This document shows, piece after piece, positions 27,401-39,400 of a DNA stretch of 64,000 bases; positions within the stretch are counted from its first letter, which is position 1, and each line of letters begins with the position of its first letter. Both the position numbers and the translations under genes were made by a program. This stretch comes from Antedon mediterranea (Eukaryota; Echinodermata; Crinoidea; Comatulida; Antedonidae), in NCBI RefSeq assembly GCF_964355755.1, contig NC_092678.1, positions 20,554,922-20,618,921 on the forward strand, in the 5' to 3' direction. Under the pieces are notes generated by a model that was given only the letters and a program-made list of their open reading frames with translations, ran no database searches and was not told the origin of the DNA.

Positions 27401-30400
27401 TATTTGCATCAAAGTGGTTACTGCATAGTAAATACACGGAGGAATCTTTCTACAAATTTTAGTCAGTTGTGTATGGCTCGGTGGTCTGTGCTCGTGTCTA
27501 TGGCATTCAAGGTACCGAGATCGAGTCTCACCTTGGGAAACGAAATAAGATTTTTTTTTTATTATCCGTATTGTTTGTTCAAATTTATTTCTTAGTGTAT
27601 AGATTATACACATGATTTATAATGAAATCTAGATAAAAATTAACTTATGTCTTTATTATTATGTAACAACAAATGTGGTTTATGACATTATACGCATATG
27701 GATCTTTGATCGGATTGTGATACCGGCTATGGTGTTCGCGTTAGCAAGGTACTAGGTCCTATCATATATTATAAATAATTAAAGATTCTGAGAAAATCAA
27801 TCAATCAATATATCTTTAAAAAATCAATTATCTTTATTTAAATCAATGCATATAACCTATAATTCGTCATAGTGACGAATTAAATCTAGTTTATTTATTT
27901 ATTCTTTCCTTAGCACTATTTGTCCGTGAATTATCTTGGCATCAGTTTCATCTATCTAAGTCAATTTTTCAGAGTATATTCCTTATGGCCAGGAATCGAT
28001 GTGGTTATGTTTTCACGATGCGCAATCAAAAATTACGCGGTCTACGCGCGATTTAACGAAATCACGTTTCTAATCATATCTTCACAAACATGAATCACTT
28101 TTAAACAAAATTTGGTACTCATAAATTTCAGGTCATATTTCATCATATGGCAATACAATTACGTGCGTAGCGCATATAACGCATGCGTACGCGCGCTTAA
28201 AATGTTGAAAATTGTCAGAATTTATTTTCGATGAAATTAGAGTACGTTTCAGGCAATTTTAAGCGTTTAAAAAATTGCCATGAGTGCGCAGATTTTTGCA
28301 CGCGCACTGCGCGTCAAACGTTAATGCGCACTGTTTGTGTCCGATTACTGTTGTATAACCTTTCTTTAATAATATCATCATATTTTATTCACTTTTCAAC
28401 GCGAAACAGCGTTATACGAGCACGTCAAAAGTGACGGGCTACGCACGTGTAAGTTAACAAAATGGTGAAAATATGCTAAATTTTAAAATTAATATATATC
28501 GTTAGAATGCTCGGGAACACCTATTTTTTATTTAATTTTCTTGAAGTGTATGTATCATATGTATGATTTATTATGAAATTAGAAGAACAAAAGTTGATTA
28601 AGTCATCATTAATGGCATATTAAATTTAACAAAATTAATTTCGACAATCAAACAAATTATAACATTTTCTTAGGCCAAAATAACAAACTTAACGTTAACT
28701 TTCTTCCTTAAGAAGTTCATATATTAAAGTTAAAAGTATATAGTTTGACAGTGCATCATTTTTTTAAATTTTTAAAGATGTCATCATAGTAAAACATTAT
28801 AATTCATTGCGGTATGTAATAATCTATCTGCACCAAAGTGGTTACTGCATAGTAAATACACGGAGGAATTTTTCTCCAACTTTTAGTCAGTTGTGTATGG
28901 CTCGATGGTCTGTGCTCGTGTCAATGGCATTTAAGGTACCGAGTTCGAGTCTCACCTTGGGAAACGAAATAAGATTTTTTTTTTATTATCCGTATTGTTC
29001 AAATTTATTTCTTAGTGTATAGATTATACACATGATTTATAATGAAATCTAGATAAAAAGTTACTTTATGTCTTTATTATTATGTAACAACAAATGCGGT
29101 TTATGACATTATACGCAGAGGGATCTTTGATCGGATTATGATACCGGCTATTGTATTCGCGTTAGCAAGGTCCTATCATATATTATAAATAATTAAAGAA
29201 TCTGAGAAAATCAATGAATCAAAATATCTTTTAAAAATCAATTATCTTTATTTTAATTATCAATGCATATAACCTATAATTCGTCATAGTGACGAATTAA
29301 ATCTAGTTTATTTATTCTTTCCTTAGCACTGTTTTGTCCGTGAATTATCTTGGCATCAGTTTCATCTAGCTAAGTCAAGTTTTCAGAGTATATTCCTTAT
29401 GGCCAGGAATCGATGTGGTTATATTTTCACGATGCGTAATAAAAAATTACGCGGTCTACGCGCGATTTTACGAAATCACGTATGTAATCATATCTTCACA
29501 AGCATGAATCACAATTAAACAAAATTTGGTACTCATAAATTTCAGGTCATATTTCATCATATGGCAATACAATTACGTGCGTAGCGCATATAACGCTTGC
29601 GTACGCGCGCTTAAAATGTTCAAAATTGTCAAAATTTATTTTCGATGAAATTAGAGTACGTTTCAGGCAATTTTAAGCGTTTAAAAAATTGCCATGAGTG
29701 CGCAGATTTTTGCACGCGCACTGCGCGTTAAACGTTAATGCGCACTCTTTTTGCCCGATTTCTGTTTTACAATCATTCTTTAATAATATCATCATATTTG
29801 ATTCAGGTTTCAACTCGAAATTGCGTTATACGAGCACGTTAAAAGTGACTGGCTACGCACGTATAAGTTAACAAAATGGTGAAAATATGCTACATTTTAA
29901 AATTAATATATATCGTCAGAATGCAGGGGAACACCTATTTTTTATTTCATTTTCTTGAAGTGTATGTATCATATGTATGATTTATTATCAAATTAAGAGA
30001 ACAAAAGTTGATTAAGTCATCATTAATTGCATATTAAATTTAAAAAAAATAATTTCGACAATCAAACAAATTATGACATTTTCTTAGGCCAAAATAACAA
30101 ACTTAACATTAACTTTCTTCCTTCAAAAATTCATATATTAAAGTTAAAAGTATGTAGTTTGACAGTGCATCATTTGTATACATTTTAAAGATGTCATCAT
30201 AGTATAAAATTATAATTCATTTCGGTATGTAATAATCTATTTGCATCAAAGTGGTTACTGCATAGTAAATACACGGAGGAATTTTTCTACAACTTTTAGT
30301 CAGTTGTGTACGGCTCGATGGACTGTGCTCTTGTCTATGGCATTCAAGGTACCGAGATCGAGTCTCACCTTGGGAAACGAAATAAGATTTTTTTTTTATT

Positions 30401-33400
30401 ATCCGTATTGTTTGTTCAAATTTATTTCTTAGTGTATAGATTATACACATGATTTATAATGAAATCTAGATAAAAATTAACTTATGTCTTTATTATTATG
30501 TAACAACAAATTTGGTTTATGACATTATACGCATATGGATCTTTGATCGGATTGTGATACCGGCTATGGTGTTCGCGTTAGCAAGGTCCTATCATATATT
30601 ATAAATAATTAAAGATTCTGAGAAAATCAATCAATCAATATATCTTTAAAAAATCAATTATATTTATTTAAATCAATGCATATAACCTATAATTCGTCAT
30701 AGTGACGAATTAAATCTAGTTTAAACTTTGTTTTTTCTTGTTTATGTTTTTAAGAACTTACTGATGAAATAAGATATAGAAATGCATGCATATTTGCATA
30801 TTTACATTTTAAAAAAAGGTATTTGTAACGTGTAAATGCAATCCATACAAAACGATTGGAAAACAGTGGAAAACATTACGGCCAAATAATCACCCTATAG
30901 CCGTCGACTCAAATTGAGAATAACCAAAAGAAGAGAAAATAAAGATTATATATATAGACATTTGATATATAAATTAATGGCACTAGAGGGTGAGCTCGCT
31001 TCGCTCGCTCCCCCTCTAGGATGTGTAGACGATGGTTCTCGGAATGATAATGTTCTCCTTATACGTTTTCTGTCGGTTACCATTATTGAAAATGCTTGAC
31101 ATTCGTAAAACTAAACTACTTTGTTTCACAGTGTTTTAGATGATTAATAACATTTTAAAGTATAGTTTTTATTGTTTGGTAGGGCCCTTTGGGGAGGCGG
31201 GGGTCATTTGAGGGAGGTGCTTATTCGAGGGATATATGTTAAATTTTTTAGTTTTAATAATATGGTAACATTTATAATCAAATGAAATCCTCTAATAGAT
31301 ATGAAAAGTGCTAAAAAAGAATAACAAATGCTTGGTAAATTGTAGATAACAGTGCGGTGAATTCTACTACAAATAGTATAATTTTGTTATTATAAATATG
31401 TGAATGGACGTTTATTAGATAGTTGGGTTGGGGGGGGGGGGTTTATTATTCAAAGTGATGTTTTATTGGAGAGGCGTTTATTCAAATGAATACCATCCTA
31501 ATAATTATTAATACATTATTTAATTTAATCATCTTTTGAAACTGCCGTAACAGAGTGGGCCCAAGAAAGAAGACATTACGGCTTGCAACATGGGCAGACA
31601 TCTCGGTCCTAACGGGACACAGGAAGATAGCCTACAGTTATTCCTGCAAGCTTACTCAATAAAACTCAGCTATCGGGATTTCACTCGAAAAATGTCTTAT
31701 CATCAAATCTCCCTATGTAATTTTATAATACTATTCCCCACAATATATTCTGATTCTTTATGACGTATATTTAATTTGATCTTTATTAATTTGCAGTATA
31801 ATTTAACTACTGTACCTTCACACACGCGTGGTGTGTTTTAAAATAAACAAAAAACTGAAATGGCTATGACTAATGGCCAACCACTCCTACTATCTGATTT
31901 TTTTTTCGTCTTCCAAAGGGACACTTTATTGATTGATGGAAAGTGCCTGTTTCCAGTCACCTTTAGGGTCAAATCTATTATTTTAACTGCTCCCTTGTGT
32001 TTAAAAGAGAGAAAATATTTGAAACTAAGGTTGTTGCAAGGTGAACTTATCTTAAACCCGGAAATTACTTTGACCGGGAAGAATTGAAATTGAGAGGAAA
32101 ATCTAATGTTGAAATCATAAATGTTGTTAAAAAACTCTTTATAATATCTTCCTAAGATATAAATATGGAACAATAGCGTCGGCGTGAACACTAATGTTAT
32201 CAAATCTACGTTTCGCGGTACATCTCGGATAGATAAGGTAGGTATCCAAGGCGGAGATTTGTACCGAAGTTTTTGCATTGTGCTCGCCTATGTCAGAATT
32301 AACCATAATTTATATAAAGATGGTCAGTAACACTGTATATACAATGTGTGTGTTCCTTTTTAGTTAATTACCTCCATATTCTCAGCTTTAAGGGTGACAT
32401 TAAAGCCTGTTCCTAATGTCAACCCAGTAGTGTTCACCAAGAGGTCCGTCTTTACTTCATCTCCAATTCCGTAGTAGGTTGTCGAATCTGCTACGGTTGC
32501 GCTCGCATCCATGATGGGAACTGAAAGTACATTGCCGGTATTAATAAACAATTAGATAATAACAATAAAAATAAGAATTAATTATACAAATAAATTATGC
32601 TTTATATTCGTTGAAAAATTGACTGCACTATTTAATGAAGCTTAATTGACCAATAAAATTGCAACAATACAATCAGGTGTGTTATTAATATATCTATATG
32701 AGTGTCTGCTATCAGATTATTTAAATTATTTGTAATCAATTACATTTTATAGCGTTTTTTAATAGTTAAATGACTCATCTAAAGGATATTGATTAATTTT
32801 GTTTGCACAATAATTATTTCGTTGTGTCCAACCTAATAGCTTGTTGGCAACACTATGTAATTACAGTTGTTTGAATCTGAATCATAATGTTTTAATTATT
32901 ATTTAGTATTAACTTAATGCTTGGTTCCCATTAGAAAAATACATCCTCGCGTTGTCTTTCATTTTTTGGCAGAATCCATTACTACAGAACGGGACAGATC
33001 CTGTAAATTTATTCACAATCGCCTCTATTTTGGGTTTATTATTGAAGCAAAACAAAACAATCTGAGCACAATGCATGCCGGTATTTAATGCTAGCCGCTT
33101 AAATTATTATAATCTACTTCTTTTTCAGGTTTTTACCGGTTTAAAGACAACAAAAATGATCGCAATATAGGCCGATTTAGGGTTCATTTTTACCCCAAAA
33201 AAATGTAGTCTGTGATTTTAAAATACACAATATTTAGAGAATGCGTCTTTTATCAAAATTTACTCGATGGAACTCTTGTTCGCCAACAACACTAAGGTTA
33301 ATAGATCTTATTTCTATAAATTTAATATGTTTCTCTCCAATCCTCCACTATGCTTTTGAATCACAACACGAAAATATTTCGTCGATTTAAAATTATTTCG

Positions 33401-36400
33401 GGAACTGAGAGAACAACGCGTCCAATTTCATCTTACATTTATTGTTTTGTTCTAAAGAGTCATTTTACTAGCACATTTGACTTAATTGTGAGTGTAGGTA
33501 CTTATAATTCAAAATGAGCTTTGTTGACCACAAACATACTTAACTAGGCCTAAACTGAAATAGAAATATAAAAGCAACGCTAATGGAACGTGTGCTATTT
33601 GCATCTTTAACTACAATTTGAGTTAGCAATTTCATTTGAATATTAAAATAGAATATTTACTTTTTAAAATATATAATCCTCTTGGTTTGTGAAGTTGACT
33701 ATCGATACTTTCCTTTGATGATACTCCAGTCGTTCTATCACCTCGATATATACCCCCGTACCCGCCTGTCCAGTAAAGATAGTTTCCATAAATGTCAATT
33801 TTATACGGGCGATTCAGCCCAGTTATAATCGTTCTTCTGTTAGTTCCGTCCAGGTTAGCTTCCGCAATTAACTGATTCCACCAATCACTCCAATACATCT
33901 TTCCATCTTGAGAATAGTGAAAACCAAAAATGAGAGAGAGACGTTAACGATTGAATACTGTATTTCAAGCACGATACCTTTTAGTAAGCGCGCAAAATGG
34001 AGTATCATGCATTTAGTTCAAAAAAGTTCTCAAGAAAATTAATCACAATGGACAACGGGAAAAAATGGTATAAATCATTGAGACAGAAGAGAGTGTACTC
34101 AAATGTAAGCATATCTTTAATTATGGGATCTGAGCAACATACTTTATGCCTAACGAGTAAAAATATTATTATGCGCATGCTCATGTGTTTCTGAGCGTGC
34201 GCAGAATTTTCTTTTTACTAGAATGAAAGACGCTTGGCGCGTCGTGTGAACGCAAAGTCGCTAATGTCAGGAAGTAAATTAAGACGCCGGCTCTACTACA
34301 TGCAGTACATTGAATGTCAAAGTACATTTGACATGAATTAGTAATATCATGCACGAGCATTACAACCATTGACAATGTTAGGTTCCTCAATTTCGTCACT
34401 ACATGCATCATACTACATCTTTGAACACAGTAAGGAGAAGAGCTTGAATTCAATTCAATCAAAACTTTGATAATAGAGTTTGATCATAATTTGTGCTTAT
34501 CCTTATTATCTATAAGTTTCAGGGGCGGTCGCAGAACTATTTTAAGGGGGTTGTCCACAAGTCCAGGACCGTCAACAACGAGTTTTTGCGCCACAGGCCC
34601 TCAGACCGCCCATGAAAATATAATAATATAATAAGGATAAGCACACATATCAAACTCTACCTTAGATGGCCGGAAATGGTACTCTCGCACGTAAAATTCA
34701 CGATAAATGGCACCTATAGTTCGCCGGTAATGAAACTCTATATCGGACTCCAAAGAGCAATACCACCATCATAGTCCGCCTTTTTTCCGCCAGTAAAACA
34801 CGCGCGACATTTTTAACGTCAAAGGAAGTCCCCGACGAAGGTACTTCCGGTAAGCTAATACATTCTGGCAATTATTATCAATATATACAAATTTATTATT
34901 ACTATTATCAAAGAACTTATAACACAAGAATCTCCTGTTCGTCCGAAGCGCGTAACAATTTCGAAAGGCATTGTGGGATAGAATAGAGCTATGGGTGGCG
35001 CCATTGCGAGCCATGGAGTAGGGCGCCCGCATCAAATTAGAAAGTCAAAATCATAGAGGGGATCTGCTAATACTCTAGGGGGGTAGAGTAATTGACTTCC
35101 TAGTTTGGAGGGGGCGCTGCTCCATGCTGTGAAATGGCGTCGCCCAGTTTGACCTGTTAACCCTGTACTTCCGATACTGTGTTTTGAATGCAAATTGAAG
35201 AACAGGAGATTCTTGTGTTATATTTACTATTATCAATTAATAATTAAAAAAAGTTTGACAAAAAATATGAAGCTACTGCTATAAATATATTGAGCAAAAC
35301 GTTTACTTGTATTATTTTGATCAATAAGTTAGTAGACCACAATTTACAAAATTCATGTTCATTTATCCACTAAAAACTGTACAACAGTGTTGCTTCAGAA
35401 AAGAAAATATGATCAAAATTTTCAAAAAGAAGCAATTAAACACTGTTATTTCAAAGTTTGGAACGTCCGTAATTACTACGGAAATTTGGCCCAATATTAC
35501 GGACATAAAATGAAGATAGATAGTAGTAATAATACGGAAATACTTAAATGATGGGAATCTCCGCCAAAATGCAATAATTATGGACAAATCAACGACCCAT
35601 ATGACGGGGTTTTCCACGAACACGTTGTGTAGTGGTCTTTCGTACCTTCTCATGATGCACACAAGCAATCCAAACAGTCAGAAATTCATTCTGAGCATGT
35701 TCAGAAATATATCAACACAAAAATATATCCGGCGATAAATTGTGCGCGGTATTGTAATTTTGGTTAATTTTACGCTGCAGTCTCTCAATTTACATATAGG
35801 CTCTTCCGAAACCGGACTTCTATAACGTTAATGGTTATTATATATGATAAAATGGGAACTAAATTTTAATTTAGTGTAAGAAAAATACATTTAGCATGAA
35901 CTTAAGGGTATTTCCTGGACAACTGGGGCAACCCCATGCGTCCGCCCATGCAAATTTAACAAGTAAAATTATGTTAAAATGTACTTAGAAGGGATTAGTT
36001 GGTACCAATAGCTTCACTTATAAAGAATTATTGTGTAATATCCATAACACTTATCAACCACCGCCATGCCTAATAGGTACGTGGATGACAATTTTTTCTG
36101 GAATTTTGCTGTTTTTATACCTGTATTTTATAGTATTTTTATATATCTAAATATTTATATAGTTTTATGTAATTTTTTTTACACACTACATACTGTCTAT
36201 TTTTATATAACTTATTTAACGTATTCTAAAATATGTTTATGCTGTTTGTTACCTTGAGGAAAAATTTTGCGTGCAACGCGACTCTATATCTCACTATGTC
36301 GGTTGGTTGGTCGGTCGGTAAACAATAACTTGAGCACGCGACTGCAGCCATGTATATGGCCTTGTTTTACAATAAAGTTATCTTGTATCTTGTATGAGAA

Positions 36401-39400
36401 TAGACATAGCATAAATATCAGCCACGATACTTAAAGCATAATATTTTTTTTTTCAATACGGTTTGCAGGCTCAGAAGTTGGTACAAATTCATTTTCTAGG
36501 TCTGACTATAGTCTACACAGTGACTCATGTTGCAGATATAAATAAGCAACGTGGCCCGAAATGACCATGTTGTTTATAAGCGACTTTATGTACAGGCATC
36601 AATAATCAGCATTAGAAATGGATAATGTATATATTACATACGGTAATACTATTATATAACTTATATGCATTCATGGTCATACAGTAACTTACCGGGAACT
36701 GCTAAAACAAGTCCGGTTGCGTCTTGTACACTTGTTACTAAGACAGTCCTTGTACTCAAGTCATTTAACTTCGCTCGCTCTATCCTATCTTTTTCTGTAT
36801 CAGTCCAATACAGGTATCTATAATATAAGTATAATCTATGTTACTACATTAACGTTCTGTTACAAGTAGTTCACATCACTTCCACGTATAAAAACAAGGC
36901 CATATACATGGCTGCAGTCGCGTGCTCAAGTTAGTGTTTACCGACCAACCGACCGACCAACCGACCGACATAGTGAGCTGTAGAGTCACGTTGCATGCGA
37001 CTAAAAATATTTTGAAACTTACGAAATTACTGATGCAGATAAGTTATTAATGATTTACGAATATGTGAAAAGAAATGTTAATAAATCTTTATTACTTCCT
37101 CTATTAAGTGGTATTAATGCATTATTATTATTGTTATTATTATTATTATTACGTTTTTGCTTACTAATCAAAAAGTAAGAATCAAAAGAGTGGAAATGTG
37201 AAGTTCATAGTTGATCTCCCTCCAACGTGAAAAAAAAGCTTTACTGTGTATAGAAGGTGACCCGTTAGATATATTAAACGTAACTAAAAAGAATTGTTGA
37301 TCTGTACGTTCCATCCAGATTTATTACTTTAATACGGCCAGTCCATTACTAATTTAGATTATGATACAGTACAAGTGGTTCAATACAGTGTTATATCTGT
37401 ATCACATGTGACACCTGTATAAGCCTATCCTAACTTTTACCATAACATAATACCGACGCTATGTGAAACATGTGACAATGTATTTACAAAATTGGCCTAT
37501 ACTGGACTGATTGTACAATACGGTGCAGATAATCGGGTGTGAATGAAAAGTATAGAAACTTACAAAACTGCTTAAATTAATGTTATTAATGAAATTCAAT
37601 TCATTGAATGTTTTAAACGTAAATGCAAACATTCTTTTTTTAAACATTCTTATTATTAAATTTTAACGAATTTAAATGTGTGGTTTAGATGCATTAATAA
37701 TAATATACAGAATACAAGTTCACCCGAGATGTGATCACACAGTTTATCTCTTTTGGATGAGTGAAAAAAAAGATAGATGTACGTTAAGAGAGAATAACAT
37801 ACCCGTTAGCTGTATCTATCTCGATTGCAAATGGACGGGCTAATCCTGTCTCAAACAGAATTGTTCTGTTTGTTCCATCCAGATTGATTACTTCAATTCG
37901 GTCATTGTTAATATCTGTCCAATAAAGTTTTTTTCCAGCTCCATCAACGGCTAAACCACGAACATCTTAAATAATGATTACAATTAACCAATTACTGCAA
38001 TCTCAATCTATGAAATTGACTTTATAGACTAAAAATAAAATGATGTATTATATTACAGTAAACTTTCGCACGGGACGTAAACATTTACTTTAACGGATGA
38101 CGTCAACATTGTACTCATAACAGTGTAGTTCATAATTCAGCGAACGTACTTGTTTGTAAATTTGATTTGAACGCAACGCATGTGTCGCACACGCAACATA
38201 CGCCGCTCGTGTTAAAACAATTGCTAGGCATTTTTTGCATAATTATTACTTGACTTAATTAAAAATATAACTTTAAATTTACCATTTTGTTTTCTTAATT
38301 ATTCTGCAGAGATGTAATGATCTTCCATGTTTCGATACCCTTTGGTTAACGTTTTTCACGTCGTTATTTTTTAGGTTCTCGACTCAACTAATTATATATT
38401 TTTTTTTTTTTGGAATGCTTGCTCACGTAGAAAGAAAAAATGTAGGCCTATGTTATAGGCCTATATAAAATTTAAGGCGTATCTTTAAAAAGCAACGCAG
38501 TGTAATAATTGAACCGTACGATAATTTCTTTTATGAAAAGTTGATACATTTTATGATGGGAACATTATATAAGTTATGAGTTCGGAGGCTAACAAAGATT
38601 CAATTTCTTTTATAACTATTGTAGTTCAACATCGTCAAGGCCGGCACTATTTTAGATTATACATTTCAAGAATCTCTTTTGCAGATTTAGGTACAAACAC
38701 GTTTTAATGGGATTCCTTAGATAGTGAGTGACATTACCAGAGATAGCTTGGGTTTTACAAGAACATTGATCCTATTGCAGTAAAGTATTAATTAGATTTC
38801 GTGGCAATTTATTTACAAAATAATTAGATAATGTCTTTATTTTTACAGAGCATGATATATTGATTGTTTTACATGTTGTTATTAATAGTTTGTAAAATTC
38901 TGTTTATGATATTCATAATAATCCTGTATGTTTATTTCTGTAGGTTTTATTATTAATTATGTTTGGTGTTTTGATTTCTATTGTTTATTTGTTCTATTAT
39001 ACCCTTTATTATTCCAGGTTTTATAGTTCTTCTATGCAGAGGAAATGACAAAAGAAAGATTTTTGTTTGCGAAAGCGGAACATAAAAAATTGGCCTTATA
39101 CAAATTATAAAATATGCTGTAAAATGGTTTAATTTCTGCTACGCATTTGGACTAGGCGCTATCTTACCTAACCTATACATATCTTATCAACGCTTACTAA
39201 AATCTTTCGATTCAGAAATCCTAAATCCGATCCCGTTATCTACAATTTCTGGAAAAATCAGACGGATTTATAAATTGTAAATCTATAATTGCTTAATACT
39301 ACTTATAACATCACCTATGCAAAAAGAGGTAAAACGGAAATTTCTTAACGACATTATTTTACTTTAGTATCTTCAAACGTGTAATTTATGATAATTAAAC

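Larger units (their letters stand above)
26479..30719 (+). mobile_element. Helitron/Helentron-like tandem array, three about 1.4 kb units in gene A intron 6
   Basis: Three near-identical units at 26479-27889, 27903-29306 and 29316-30719 (1411, 1404 and 1404 bp). Each starts TCTTTCCTTAGCAC and ends with a hairpin (arms AATTCGTCA and TGACGAATT around TAG), four bases and CTAG followed by T. They are separated only by short TTTAT tracts. A 3' hairpin plus CTAG end and the lack of terminal inverted repeats fit Helitrons. The microsatellite and subterminal repeats fit the Helentron/DINE (pearl-like) non-autonomous type. No Rep-helicase frame is present, so the array is non-autonomous. The exact 5' end is unresolved because the base before TC is T, not A. 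Confidence 0.7.

Noticed and set aside
27380-30450. Frames of about 63-77 codons repeated three times
   Set aside because: They recur because the 1.4 kb Helitron-like unit is tandemly repeated; no motif, and similar frames lie on both strands.
26188-30719. CRISPR-like or satellite array
   Set aside because: The unit length (1.4 kb), unit ends and AT-rich animal context do not fit CRISPR. The CTAG-plus-hairpin ends fit a Helitron-like array better than a plain satellite.
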